A stretch of 64,000 nt of DNA, taken from the NCBI GenBank assembly GCA_007844125.1, contig CM017563.1, forward strand, positions 1-64,000, read 5' to 3'. Each line of letters opens with the position of its first letter. Within the stretch, counting starts at the first letter, position 1. The notes beneath the pieces are model-generated. The model made no database searches. It saw nothing but the letters and a program-made list of their open reading frames with translations, and had not been told where the DNA came from. This DNA is from Sinonovacula constricta (lineage: Eukaryota > Mollusca > Bivalvia > Cardiida > Solecurtidae). The position numbers and the translations under genes are program-made. This document shows positions 36,494 through 49,147 of this stretch, piece after piece.

Positions 36494-36850
36494 GTATTCT
36501 TTGCTGAAATTCTCTTTATTATGACAATGAGCCTCCAATATGGTGGGATAAAGTCAAGTTAGGCTTCTTACTGCAGATTATGTTTAAACTATTTATTGAA
36601 ATCTTAAACCATTGACTGGCATTGATTTACTTTGCGAACCTAAACCTTAAAACAGTAATTTGAATTGGATACATTAATATAATTTTAAAAAAAAATCCTA
36701 TCTTCTCCATACGTTTATATGAACAATGTGCATATCTTACATGTATGTTAATCTATTGTGGAGGAAGTGTAACTGAGTTATATTATTTTCGAAAATTATA
36801 CCCTGAAACATAGATTAGATTTAAGATATATACCCAATAGCAGGAAATAA

Positions 36851-37192
36851 ATGGATTTATTGTTTATTGTGGCTATACACGGGGTAAAAACTGAAACGTA
36901 TAATCAGGAATATAATTTAGTCAAACAAAAAGATCCAATAAGAAAATATTTGTGTCAACTTTTTCATATGTTCTCCATCAGCGGACACGTTTTTTTTTTA
37001 TTTTTGATGTTTAAATGGAGGACCCTGATAAGGGGTATAAGAGACATTATACCCGGCGTCAAAATCACATTTTCATTATATGAATTTTTCCGCATAACAT
37101 GGATACTGTTTAAACGTATATACCTCATATTTTACCTGTCTCGCTATAATCAGTTTAAAGATACCTGGATTGACAGTTGTTTTCTACTCTAA
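36851..37192 (+). CDS. Unrecognised 113-residue open frame
   Basis: ATG-initiated frame opening MDLLFIVAIHG, ending in an SCFLL-type tail, with a hydrophobic stretch (HVFFLFLMF) and several aromatic residues. No family resemblance, no promoter, no splice sites. It is longer than most chance frames here but the region is AT-rich and free of supporting evidence; it may be spurious. Confidence 0.12.
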   Translation: MDLLFIVAIHGVKTETYNQEYNLVKQKDPIRKYLCQLFHMFSISGHVFFLFLMFKWRTLIRGIRDIIPGVKITFSLYEFFRITWILFKRIYLIFYLSRYNQFKDTWIDSCFLL

Positions 37193-37295
37193 AACATTAA
37201 TTAGATAATAAAGAAGAAGCTTTTAAAGAAGATTTAACCGAGATATTCATTTTCATTAGATTGCACAGGGTGGTAAAACTTGTTGTGTTCCTGTG

Positions 37296-37905
37296 AGTTT
37301 TTTCTAACGATGCGTATCGGTAATTTCCGTAAATTTCCGCCGAAAGTTGTAGTGTCACGTAGATAAAAGATCGATAGCCATCTTGTTTGTTTACGCAAAA
37401 CAAGGAATGGAGATATGCCTGGTGCACAGTGTATAGTGGGGGTTGCACAAATACATTGTAACCAAGGAAATAACATAAGTTCGAACACATTCCCGAAAGA
37501 GCTGTCTCTTCGAAATCAGTGGATTTGATCAAATCGACTGGAACAAATGTATCGCATGTGAATTGGAATGGACCCAGCGAAAACAAATCCATTCATTCCC
37601 AGATGGTTTGCAGTAAATATTTTCTCCCAAATGACTTCTCGTTACGTACAAGGCTTAGTTCGTAGTTCGTCACAGAACCCGAAGAACAGAACAATACTAA
37701 TTGACTCATATCATTTTCGCTGCTCTCAGAAAAACATGTACTTCTTGTGACGTCACTTACGCTTTTACAATCGGAAACTTCCGGAATTGCTTCCGTAATC
37801 TTCCATACAGGTGCGCTTTATACACATTTTATGTAGCTCTAATACAGGTAAATCGACGAAGACCGACGGAAATTTTAAGGCTAGTCTTATCTATTAAACC
37901 ATAAA
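37296..37905 (+). repeat. Repeated module, copy 1, with 360-bp extra segment
   Basis: 37296-37312 (GAGTTTTTTCTAACGATGCG-type) and 37672-37905 (CACAGAACC ... GGCTAGTCTTATCTATTAAA) match 39527-39806. The 37313-37671 segment is missing from the other copy, where the two blocks are directly joined. Confidence 0.7.
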
Positions 37906-39228
37906 TTTTCATATCAGTTTGACAATATCCGTCAACCTAAGTACTCTGTAAATGGTATAATATTTTTTTTACAAACAATATGTTCGGTTAACTTATAAAT
38001 ATTTTAAATTATACGTGTATTTCATGCTCAAGTTGAACACATCAAGTTCCTCTATTGTTTTAATTAATTAAAGTTATTGTCGATATATTTTAATGAACGA
38101 TTATTATAAAATTAAGTTAAAATCAATATTGGACCAATTCAATAAAGCTACTGACTGAGACGCGAAAAGATACGAACAGCTATGGCGTACACTGTATTAT
38201 CCTTAAAAATACGCGAGCAAAATATGGAAATATTCCACTCTCCTAAATTCGTTCATCTACAACCAAACCAAAACTTATTTCAAATGCAACAAGAAGATAC
38301 CTCAAAAGGACGTATATATGTGTATTAGGTAATGTTCTAACCGAAACATAGATTTTAATTGAAGGATGATGGAGGATTTATTTCCGGTATATTTCCACAA
38401 CACAAAAGCAACAATGAATTAATACTATTTAACTTGAGACGACTGTAACTGAAACTGAAACTGTTTTTTTTTTTTTTTATTAAACGCCTATTTTATACAA
38501 TATCATATTCAATGGCGTTGCACAATAACTAATAAACGTATCAGTTTGTTCATATTATATCTTGAACTTTCACATCTCTGTGTCACTTAGCGCATCCGTG
38601 CACCCCGACGCTTGCAGTATTTTTAAAGGAGTTATCTATATCACAACAAAAACGGTTTCAGTTTATGAGGTAAATGCGACGTTTTGTAATAATAACGACT
38701 TAGAAGTCACTGGGATGGGATATAAATACAATGATTATGTAACACGTGACGACTGAAACACGGAAACGCACTATCGGGGAATGTTGTACGTGTACTGTGG
38801 ACCGTATAATCTGTCTTAAAGGTGGAATCCGACAGTTAGGACCAATCTTTGTTATTACTGTGTCGATGCGATGTTGCACAAACAAAATAAAAATGTTTGT
38901 TTAACGCTTGTCGTATTTGTACAATCAACATATGTTCTTGTGTTTATTTTGACGTCCTATTCTCATCGGTGTTGTTTGTGTCCGAATTTACTTTACAAAA
39001 GTTTCCCAGTATAGACCACCAGTGGTTAAATGGGGACATTCGTGTGAGGACCTTTTTCCCAATAAAAGCTGGCAGTGGTGTTGATGGCTATAACTCTAGG
39101 TGCGATCCATTAATTTAAACTAGACACAACTATTTTGACAAGTTGGCCTAAAATATCCCGATTAAATGACAATTCAGACAAATACCCTAATTCCACAGGC
39201 GCCTTCTTTTTAATCTGATGTTTGTGTT
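37906..39228. other. Gene-free stretch with a solo MITE end
   Basis: A T16 run at about 38465-38480. A solo MITE terminus TA-AAGGTGGAATCCGACAGTT at 38817-38839 has no matching right end. No exon seen. Confidence 0.45.
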
Positions 39229-39531
39229 TAATGCGTTTATTGTCCCACCAAGCCTATTTCAATATCTGGAGACGGTGTCAAATTGAAGCCGATATAGTGC
39301 TACCTTCACTGTGTAGTGCATGCCGTGAACACCTGGCATGATACCATACCCAGTCAAATTATCCTGACACCGGGTCAACCAGTCATGGAACTACCCTTAT
39401 CTTCGCTTGAGCGTTAGCAAGGGAGCTGTATCACTACCATTTTTAAACAATTTAGGTATGTCGCGGCCCTGGAATGAACCCGGGGCCTCCCGTATCTTGA
39501 GCCGACAATCTACCGATTTCGCTTCCTGCGA
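39229..39531 (-). mobile_element. SINE family A, near full length, minus strand
   Basis: On + it reads from the inverted tail (TTTATTGTCCCACCAA) through GAGACGGTGTCAAATTGAAG, CCGTGAACACCTGGCATGAT and CCGGGTCAACCAGTCATGG to the head with box B (GAATGAACCCGGGG). Its head abuts the repeated module at 39527. Confidence 0.75.
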
Positions 39532-39806
39532 GTTTTTTTCCTAACGATGCGTATCGTCACAGAACCGAAAAACAGTACAATTCTAAATGGCTCATCTCGC
39601 TTTCGCTGCTCGCCTAGTTTTTTTTTTCTTTCTTTTTTAAAAAAAAAAACAACCTGTACGTCATGTGACGTCACTTATGATTTTACTATCAGAAATTTCA
39701 GGAATTGCGTTCGCAATCTTCCGTTAAGGTGCGCTTTATACACATTTCATAGCACAGGTAAATCGACGTAGACCGACGGAAATTTTTAGGCTAGTCTTAT
39801 CTATTA
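39527..39806 (+). repeat. Repeated module, copy 2, lacking the 360-bp segment
   Basis: Partner of 37296-37905; TAACGATGCGTATCG is followed at once by TCACAGAACCG. Ends at GGCTAGTCTTATCTATTAA. Confidence 0.7.
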
Positions 39807-40017
39807 ACCATAAATATTCAAATAAAAAAAACAATATTCGTCAACCCAGGTACTCTTTAAGCTCAACTTCATAAATAGAATGGGAATGGTTATATTTTAT
39901 CACGTAGTTAAGTGCGTGGCTCAAATACGTATCGTCCGTTTATCATATTTATTTAGAAAATTTAATATGAATGTTATTGCTACGATGAGATATGTCTATT
40001 AATAAAACATCGCCTTA

Positions 40018-40514
40018 AAGGTGGTATCCAACAGTTTGCTTATATCAAATACATGTGGTACTATCTTTCCCTGTTTGAGGGAGATTTCCCTTTATTTCTG
40101 CATAAACACATACTCTAGTGCGAGCAAACGTGATTTTAATCACTTAGACGGAACAAATATTTAAAAAAAATCGATCTCAATGTTCGTTCTTTCTAAATTT
40201 ATATTAATTGGCACTATGGGGATATCTGCTAAAAATAAACGTCGACGTCAGAGCAGATTAGCCGAATGCTGATATTACGTGATCTCAACAGTAAATGGTC
40301 CCATATTTTAAAGGTTTAATATAAGCTCACTGCGCAGCGTAGCTCAGATAGGAAACACATGTTTGTAATGACGAATGAGTGTTTTGTTTTACTTTTTGCA
40401 TAGACATCAAAAAACTACTTTTTGCAGGATCGTTTGAGGTATCAATAAGTTATTGACTGTTGATTGTTGAAAAGAAAGGAAGAAATGGCCCATTAAACCA
40501 TCGGATACCACCTT
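40018..40514 (-). mobile_element. MITE of the AAGGTGGTATCC family, minus orientation
   Basis: Ends AAGGTGGTATCCAACAGTTTG and CATCGGATACCACCTT, flanked by TA on both sides. Body landmarks are inverted relative to the other copies (GCTAAAAATAAACGTCGACG, TGCGCAGCGTAGCTCAGAT). Confidence 0.8.
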
Positions 40515-40838
40515 TAATACTAAAATATTTGTCTTCATTATGCTCTGCTTGTTATAATATTGTAATTTTGAAAACGCAACATTCTATAAACATTCACGTT
40601 TTCCTTAAAATTGCGGGGGAAAACGACTGTTACACTCAGTTGTAATTTGCAATAATATGGCAAAACTAACTTAAACACGTGTATTTTGCGCCAATTAATG
40701 TGTAGATGGATTTATTGATTTCCAACATGGGAGTGATGATGACGATTATGATTATGAGGAAGAGGCGGAGGATAATGATAATGATAGTGGTGACGGTGCT
40801 GCCGCCGCCACTGCTTTGCTGCTATTGATTATTATGAT

Positions 40839-40845
40839 GGTGATA

Positions 40846-40903
<58 letters not shown>
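40839..40903. repeat. (GAT)n microsatellite with degenerate flank
   Basis: Pure GAT/ATG repeat after a degenerate GA-rich lead-in starting near 40737. Confidence 0.9.
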
Positions 40904-40904
<1 letters not shown>

Positions 40905-41651
40905 AAAATCTCTGTCATTTGTGCGTTAACAGTCAAAAGCAAATAGTAAAATTTCCGTAGCAATGACAATCCACTCCAAACATTTAAGATTTATAGACCT
41001 TATCGGTTCAAAGGGCAAATGTTATTAAATAATAAATGAACTACGAGGGTATAAAGTATATTGTCTAATTCGTGCTTACTATACTAACGTAGTTTGGTGA
41101 TTTTATGTTAGAGTTTGCCTTAAGCTAATGTGAGCCACGTGCTTTGGTCACAGTTTGTCTGTTTGTCCAATTTTCACTTTAGTTTGTTCAGGAAAGCAAT
41201 TTTGTTGAACCACACTAAAATGGTAAAATATAATTTCTGCTAATTATATAACACATTTAAATGAGCCTGCTGTCATTCGACGACTGTGTCATCTTTTTGG
41301 TTGGGGGAATCAAAAGCTCAAAAGCGTCGTGACGCTATTAATCTGCTTTAGCTGTTTTAAAGGTACTGTGTGTCAATAGGCCCGAATTAAACAACAATAA
41401 CAATAACAACAACAATACACACATAAACAAAGAAAATAAGAACAACAAGGAAAACAAACTAAAACCATCACAACAAAAAAGAACAAAATAATAAAATGAA
41501 ATAAAAAATGTAAAAACTAAACAAAAACAAAAACAGAACAAATTAATATAATGAAAAAAACAGCAAAAGGTAAGACCACATTAAATGATTTATCAAACTT
41601 ATTGCGTTAGTAACAGTTGTTTATAAACGTCTGGATGGTCAAGTACAATCG

Positions 41652-41998
41652 GAACACCTCGGATAATTCATGAATCTTCTCTAGGATGCATGTAGGTAGT
41701 CGGACCACCTCGGCTATTTCCCTAAATGGGACTACTTTTGTGACAGACGGCAAAATAAAGATGGCAGCTCCGATTATAGCTCTCTAGAGTTCGATGCCTG
41801 TAAAACTTCCATTTTTGGCGGCTTAAAATTTAAATCATCAAATTTTAATTTTCCCAGCGCAGCAGACACGCAGCTGTCAAACGATGGCATTGTTTATGTT
41901 TTGTGCGAACAACGTTTCAGGCATATTCTTCCGACTTGACTTCCGGCGTACAAAACGATCGCGATTTCATTAAGTATCATTGCACCAAATACAAGTAG
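41652..41998 (+). repeat. Left arm of an inverted repeat pair (about 345 bp)
   Basis: Reverse complement of 43428-43762. Conserved blocks include GTAGGTAGTCGGA, TTTCCCTAAA-GGGACT-CTTTTGTGACAG, AAAGATGGCAGCTC, GCATTGTTTATGTTTTGTGC and ATTCTTCCGACTT. Confidence 0.72.
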
Positions 41999-42329
41999 TT
42001 ATAATCGATGCCGCCGGTTCGAATCCCGCATGTGCGATTTATATATTAATAGAGATTTAGTAAATTGCATTTAGACTGATTTAATATCTATAGATTTGTT
42101 CATCATTTTCTGAATTAAATAAACTGTCAACTAATGGCATGTAATTGACTGACATTACCTTGGAACACATTAATAATATTATGTCTCTAAACTGCGCTTG
42201 CGGAAATATGCGTCAAGTCTTTATTCATTCATAAGCAAAACGTTGATCAACTTGATAAAAAAAAAATCAGAACTACCACTGATATTAACATCTAAACTAC
42301 TTCTCGACTAAAGCGAACAGGGTAATTGT

Positions 42330-42660
42330 AATAGTGCCAAAACACAGAGACGAGACATAACACAAAAAAGAAAGAAAAAAAAACAAACAGCTGTTACCGC
42401 ATTGCAACGTTCAGTCGGTAAATGGACCGACTGCTTAAACCTTGTTTTGGAGCGCTCCAACCTCAGACTACCTGAAAGTTTTTCTATCAAACAAACAGTG
42501 TAAATAAAAATATCCCATCAAAGTGAGACAACTAACAGAACATCCCTTCATCAAGAGTTTAAACTGATAAAATAAACTAATATACAGGCAAAAAGAACTA
42601 GTAATGTAATAAACAATGAACATATGTTTAATATGTACAGTAGATAAAAGCCTCGACAAC
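42330..42660 (+). repeat. Hairpin-bearing element (type B), copy 1
   Basis: Shares the ACGTTCAGTCGG-TAAATGG-ACCGACTG hairpin with type A, but its flanks (CACAGAGACGAGACATAACA; AACAGTGTAAATAAAAATAT) match only 60265-60530. Confidence 0.65.
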
Positions 42661-43427
42661 CTAAAACTTCAAAAGGAGAGAGTAGTTTGAAATGCAATAA
42701 TTTTAATGCATTTGCCTACAGAAGGTTGCCATGGGTCAGACATCCACGCAAGGCTGTGGCCAAGTCGCTCTGAAGCGTTTGATCCCCGCAACAAAAACAT
42801 CTGATTCAATGTTATCAGCGGCGATTTTGTAATCCTTTTTTTCCTTAAATCAAGTCGCTTGTTTGCGTTTTGTAAACATTTACACAGATGCAAAACAGAT
42901 GTATGGTAAATAGTCAGATGTTTATCTTAAGTGCATGAGATCAGAGATAATGTTGGTTTTTCAATAAATTGTATGTCCATTTACATTAATGCTTCCATCC
43001 AATATTCATATTTGTTAAATATTTGTTAAATCGAGAAATTACGTTGTGCCAATTAAGTCAAAACCTTATTATTTAAAAATCTAATTGTTGGCAATACCGC
43101 AAATGCAAATCGAGTAGGTTGCATTGCCCGGACTGATAAGAATGAACTCACTTGACAATGACATTCGACTATATTTTCATTGGGTTATTAAATATTGTTT
43201 TCACCAATACGAGCATCTTTCACTTTAGATGCACAAGAAGGTGGCAGCAACCAAAGTATACAAACTATTGGCAAAAACCGCTACGGCCATTGTGTATCGC
43301 GGTACTATAATGACTTAACTCATTATCGCAATATACCGGTATTCACGCGACAGCCCTAATATTTAATATACCTATAGGAGCAATTGGAACTCCTCGGGGA
43401 ATTCCGTCCTCGGGACAATCATCCCTC

Positions 43428-43762
43428 GGATGTATCTGGTGCAATGAGACTTACAGAAATCACGATCGTTTTGTTCGCCGGAAGTCGGAAGAATATGCTT
43501 AAAATGTAGTTCGCACAAAACATAAACAATGGCGTTGTTTAACAGCTGTGTCTTTGCTGCGCCGGGTAAATTAAACTCGGATGATTTAAATTTGAAGCAG
43601 CCACAAACAGGCATTGCACTATAGAGAGCTGTCTTCCGAGCTGCCATCTTTGTTTTGACTGTCACAAAAGAAGTCCCCTTTAGGGAAATGGCAGAACTAA
43701 TCCGACTACCTATATACATCCGAGAGATGATTCGTTAATTACCCGAGGTGCTTCGGTTGCTT
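43428..43762 (-). repeat. Right arm of the inverted repeat pair, with a 115-residue frame
   Basis: Partner of 41652-41998. On - (43372-43719) it carries an open frame MYIGSRISSAISLKG... with CGCFKFKSSEFNLPGAAKTQ and LNNAIVYVLCELHFKHILPT. The left arm keeps the same frame only in parts (KFKSSNFNFPSAADTQL; IVYVLCEQRFRHILPT). This could reflect an old coding origin or simply sequence identity. No family recognised. Confidence 0.6.
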
Positions 43763-43936
43763 TTAGGAGTAGACGATGGAACTGCTGGTTCACATAAACA
43801 TATCTAGAGAGCTATACACATCTGTGACGAGATCATAAATTTTCACTGTACTAAATGTGTGTTAATTTATTTGTACATTTAAGTGTTTAACGGGTAACAG
43901 AATGGGAATGAAGCCAGCTGGTGTATATATATATTA

Positions 43937-44419
43937 AAGGTGGTATCTGACTGTTTGGACCAAAGTTATTTTCATTAAACATCTAAGCACCCGTAGTTAT
44001 CTGAAAAGATCTCGCAAAAAATCTGTTTACCGATGCCCTACACCTGTCTGAAAAGTGAACCATAACGCCACGGTCGTCATTATAAATTTCCTATCTGAGC
44101 CACGTTGCACAGTTAGCTATTTTTAAACCAAGAAAACCACGTGACCACATATGCGATAGCTCATTCACGTCATCCGCAGTGACATCGATGTCTATATTTA
44201 GTAGGAATCCCAACCGTTCTTATTTATAGATGTAAAACATGAACATTTTATGTGATGACTATCGAGTTTTTCTGCACTAAAATTGAGATTATGTTGAAAA
44301 TCGTCAAAGCTTAGACCAAAGTATGACTTTTTTCTCCAGAAATTATCCACAAATACCCTAAACAGAGGTCAGTTATTTTTGCATATATTATTTATAGGAA
44401 ACCTGTCGGATACCACCTT
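43937..44419 (+). mobile_element. MITE, first of three in tandem
   Basis: Ends AAGGTGGTATCTGACTGTTTG and CTGTCGGATACCACCTT, TA on both sides. The best preserved copy of the family, 483 bp. Confidence 0.85.
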
Positions 44420-44450
44420 TAAACTTGTCACTTTTCGAACAGCAGTATTA

Positions 44451-44924
44451 AAGGTGGCATCTTAGAGTTTGGTCCAAATATCATTTTCTCAAATAATCTG
44501 AAGGGGACCTGCAAAAGGCTGTTAAATGATATCCTAGATATATATGTGAACAGTGACGCATAAATCCCCTCTCGTTATTGCAAACAGGTATTAATTATCC
44601 GAGCTATTCTGCACAGAGAGCTATTTTTAAACTTGGAACCCACGTGACCACTTACTTTTAAGATCACGTTACGTATTCGCCTTGGTAAAAATCTCTGACG
44701 TCATGTCTATTTTTAGCTGAAATCCCAATCATGCTTATTTATAGATTTGGAAAATGGACATTTAAAACTATTAAAATCACGACTTGTGCTGTTTTACACT
44801 TGAGGTTATGTTATAAACAGCTTTTACTTAATCTAAAGTATGTTTATGCATCGATTATGCACAAATTGCCCAGAACAGGGGTAATACATAAATAAGATAT
44901 ATACAAACTGTCGGATACCGGTTT
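44451..44924 (+). mobile_element. MITE, second of three in tandem
   Basis: Ends AAGGTGGCATCTTAGAGTTTG and CTGTCGGATACCGGTTT, TA on both sides, 31 bp after the first. Body is more diverged (GAGCTATTCTGCACAGAGAG). Confidence 0.8.
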
Positions 44925-45039
44925 TAACTTTATCATTTTTAATTAAGTATTCTGTTGAGTAAACTGTGAAGTCAGCTGAATATGCATCTGGAAAGTAGTA
45001 GATTACTTACATGTACCAGGCCTTTTATCCTTATTTTTA

Positions 45040-45511
45040 AAGGAGGTTTTCACAAGTTCGGACCATTTTTTTCGAACAGTCAAATAAATACTTGATACAT
45101 GATAAAAGAAGCGCGAAATGTTGATTTTTGATTGCCTACATGTATGTGAAAATTGAAGCGTAACACCACATTCGTTATTACAAAGGTATTTCCTATAATA
45201 GCCTATTGCTCGTTATTTCAAACAAAGCAAACCACGTGACCATTTACGTTTGAGGTCACGTTATATAATGCAAGTACACCGACCTGACTGTGATTTCTAT
45301 TTTAGCAGATATCCGCATCATGCTTATTTATAGATCTGAACCAAACGAACATAAATAGCGATTCTTATAGGTATATGAAGGGTTTAGAATTTACTTAACT
45401 AAAGTACTTAAGTTTGAGTTTATGCAAACAGTATGTCCATATCCGCTAAAAAAGGCTTAATATACGGTTCATGTATTTGATCAATATTGACAATTTGCCG
45501 GACAGCACTTT
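45040..45511 (+). mobile_element. MITE, third of three in tandem
   Basis: Ends AAGGAGGTTTTCACAAGTTCGG and TTGCCGGACAGCACTTT, TA on both sides, 115 bp after the second. The most diverged of the three. Confidence 0.75.
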
Positions 45512-45673
45512 TAAAACCGCACAATTTCAAAGACATTAAAAATAATTGTAAATCTGAAGTGTCCTTACGAACGACCAAGGCTGGGGAATGAATCAAGATC
45601 CAGTCTACTTTATCGAAGTAATTACTAGATATATGTACTAAGTAAGGGACCCCAACTTCGATCTAACAGTCAA

Positions 45674-45675
<2 letters not shown>

Positions 45676-45744
<69 letters not shown>

Positions 45745-45847
45745 CGTGCGTGTGCGTGTGTGTTCATACATAATCTTTTGATACATTCAAACCATAATTA
45801 GTTCACTGCTTCGGAAAATTGGTTAATTTTGAGGCACTAGTGTGCCT

Positions 45848-45921
<74 letters not shown>
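45676..45921. repeat. Two (GT)n microsatellites
   Basis: (GT)n at 45676-45752, continuing into GT/GC mixtures to about 45765, and (GT)n at 45850-45921 with one A interruption. Separated by 85 bp of unique sequence. Confidence 0.92.
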
Positions 45922-45926
<5 letters not shown>

Positions 45927-47519
45927 GCGCTATAAACTAATACATATATGTGTGTGTATTTATGGTATAAAATAGTAAGATACTTTGCTTTCACCGAGAA
46001 TGGTTAACACTATAAATCGTACTAGGTTGTTGCTTTTGTTGTTTTTCATCAATTAAGTAAAATACTTGCATCGTGTTTTTGGTCCTTTATTTAATTGCAT
46101 GCCGCCACTTAAGTTCATTAAAATAAATCGTTGTTTTAATATGTTTAATACATATACCACTAAACTAAAGGTAGGTGAGGGAGCAGAAACACATTCTCGG
46201 GATGTTGTGGTTTTGGGTTCTTTATCTCGGTACCCCGTGTGCGTATGTTTGCTCAAATGACTATAGTAGCAAATAATTATGTTTAAATGACTATACGACT
46301 ATATAATTGTTATACATGCATTTGCTTTGCAACAAGGGTTCAAAATACCATTTTTGTTATCGGTAAATAGTAGTTCTTTTGCAGCAGGCTAAATATATTT
46401 ATTATCATGATTTACAGGTGTAAAATATACACTAGCACCGGGTCAATCTTATAACTTAAAGTTGGCTTCTAGCCTAACTTTGAGGTTGGAAAAAATTGTA
46501 GCCCCAGACAAATATGACTCAATGAAACAACAGTAATCTCCCTTGCACTGGGATTTAAAGGGGGTTTCTTGTTTGGCTTTCCCGTGCAGCTCTATTTATA
46601 GGATATGTGTAATAATTGTAAAATAGAAGGAGGAGCGTTTTCTTAACCAATGAAACTCCTTATTGATGAAGAGCATGAAAACCGATTCCGTAAAACCCCA
46701 GTTAATAAAAAGCGCGGTTAGAGTGAGAGCGACACATCACGTGACCAAAGATCATGAACGTTTTCAAACCAGGCAAAATGTCACAAGCGTCAACTTCAGG
46801 TGGAAACGGTATTTGTTTATGAATATCTGTGTCTCACAACTCTAATAAGGAAAGATCTTGCAAATAAGAATTTGATGTTGGCTTGCTATGAGATATCTGG
46901 GTTGCTTTAATTGTATAAAGATCTAAAAGTTCAAATATTCTTGTTATTAACATCTAGGGCACGTAGCATAATTATGTGAACATCTATTTTTTCTTGTTTA
47001 CATTGACACTATTTTACGAAGAACTTAAATGGGATTCAGTTCAGTTAGCATAAATAAGGGTACTTTGAAGTGGTTGGTTTCGTGAGTGCATAACCCACAT
47101 ACACTTATTTATCTTTATCTAAAAACCACTATGGATTTATCTGGCCAACATATCCTGCCTTTGTCACCAAACACTATTGTGCACTGAATATCTGCTGGGT
47201 TATTGCTGTTTTAATATAATTAATTACCTTTGTTCCGCCATTGAAAAAGTGATGTGTTGTTACTAGAAAGTATTTGCCTATTACCACCTCTAGGTGTTGT
47301 CTGTAATAGAATACACATTAAGACAGAAAGGAAAAAAAAACAGAAGAAAAAATAAAAGACAGAGATGATAGCTCACTTTATATTTCTCTTGAAAATTTAC
47401 CTGTTGTATTTCAAGTTTAAAATAGTCATTTAGGTAATGGAGAATTTGTTTTATTTTAGATGCTAAATTAATCTTGACAACCAATGCCAAAAAAGAGAAA
47501 ATGAATCACAATATAATAA
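45922..47519. other. Gene-free stretch
   Basis: Nothing recognised. A CpG-bearing block at 46680-46810 has short frames but no splice-bounded exon that I can support. Confidence 0.4.
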
Positions 47520-47890
47520 AATCAAAACATGGCTATCACTTCTTCGATAACGTCACTACTTTCGTCATAACTTAAAGAACATATCAGCGCTTGGACATTT
47601 TGTATTCAAATAGATCGTTTTTCTTTTCAGTGATTGTATTTGAGAAACGCGTCTGGAAGTGCGAGGTTAGAGCTCTGTAAATCGGTTTAAGCACCCCAGT
47701 CGGTCCATATTGCCGACTGACCGTTCCAAGGCGGTTACTGTCGGGTTTGCTCTTTTCATTTAATGACTCATGACAAATTTGTTCTTACTTTTTGCTTGGC
47801 TTGCAGGTGACATACCTTTGTTCCGTTCCTTTTCGGAGTTTGGTATATGTTTCAATGCTCATAGGACTTTGTTATATATTCTTATTGATT
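47520..47890 (-). repeat. Hairpin-bearing element (type A), copy 3, minus strand
   Basis: Reverse complement of 7041-7390: CACCCCAGTCGG-TCCATATTG-CCGACTGACCGTTCC hairpin at about 47695-47725, ending in CAATGCTCATAGGACTTTGT. Arms here are perfect. Confidence 0.72.
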
Positions 47891-49147
47891 TTTATACATT
47901 CTATAGAGTGTCATAATAGCATGAGTGTATCAATATGTATGCAGCAAACAATCTTTTACTTGTGTACTACTTTATCCCTAGATATTGATAATAAAACAAA
48001 GAACTTAAACATGCCACATTCTGTCATATGAGTATTGATTATTTCAAAATGCCACCTGTGAAACTGAGAATTACATTATTGCATTAATTATGTTTATCTG
48101 TGTCATAGGACCCACTGGATACTGACAGTTGGGGTAGCAAGGCTGTCACAATGCATTGAGAGCCCATAGAAAGCCAAGTCGTTGGAGACGAATGAGGTCA
48201 ACAGTCGTCATTAGGAAGATGCAAAAGTAATGAATACTGCTTCAATGATTTCTTGTTACAGGAAGTGAACTGTTTTTAACAATGCCAAGGATTAAAAAGT
48301 CATCAGAATATATGCTGAACATGGAAGGGATAGTCGCACAAAAGTGCACTTATAATATGCATAATATGCTGATACCCTCTTCCTTTGGGCAAATCTAATT
48401 AATGTTTTTCATCTATTTTCATATATTAAAAACTGTTATGATTTTGCCTGACAGATTTCAGCTTTGTTAATTTTGTAAAATACCGAAAACGTGATTGTTA
48501 GCCCTTGCTCCTCATGGTATATGTTGCTTTGTAACCTTCTGTGACATGTCTACCACTCAAACCTATGTCATCATAAGCCTAAAAGGCAGATATAAACAAC
48601 TTACAATCAGTTGTTATTCTGTTTTATTTTCAGAAATGTATCTACCAACTGACAGAGGAGGTGGGGAAGCGGTGATGGAAATGGTTGCCAAATGACCATC
48701 TGTAGTGTTGGATGGGCTTGTTGTGTCCGCCCAGCTCTGAATTGAAAAGTGTCCTGCCATGGTGTGTCTGTACCAGATGCCCCCCAATAGATTCACAGGT
48801 CTAACGTGTCTGCTGTAATATGTCAACATTTGTGACCAGTAAGAATATCATTTTGTCAGATATATTAAAGTAAGTTTTGTTTTGATCAGTATGCCATTCT
48901 CTATGTTCTTGCAAGATGTTGTCAATAAATCACATGGCTTATAGGTAATTTCAAATTGAGTTCATGCATGTATAAACATGATTACAATACCTTGATGTTT
49001 TGTGCCATTTTGTATAGTGATGCTTCAATATGTAACCAATGCATGTTCACTTGAAGATAATGAGGGTGTAGTAGTTTAATTTTTATGTTGTTTACCACAG
49101 ACGACAGTAAAGTCATATAAAAGTGAATTAAAATTATTTAAACAAAT
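47891..49147. other. Gene-free stretch, possibly with non-coding exons
   Basis: A TTTATTTTCAG acceptor-like site at 48622-48632 precedes a slightly GC-richer block to about 48800, but each frame there stops within 20 codons. No gene is called. Confidence 0.35.

Noticed and set aside
35711..36538. 275-residue minus-strand frame (and a 217-residue plus-strand one) made of a 13-residue repeat
   Set aside because: Created by the 39-bp minisatellite, whose unit length is a multiple of three; frames are open on both strands at once and there is no promoter, splice or family evidence.
37197..37592. 131-residue minus-strand frame
   Set aside because: Lies over the presence/absence segment of a repeated module, without splice sites or recognisable family.
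42014..42028. tRNA gene suggested by GGTTCGAATCCCGC
   Set aside because: Only a box B is present; no box A or stems upstream.
48633..48830. Coding exon after the TTTATTTTCAG site
   Set aside because: All frames stop within about 20 codons and no donor follows in phase; could be a non-coding exon but unsupported.
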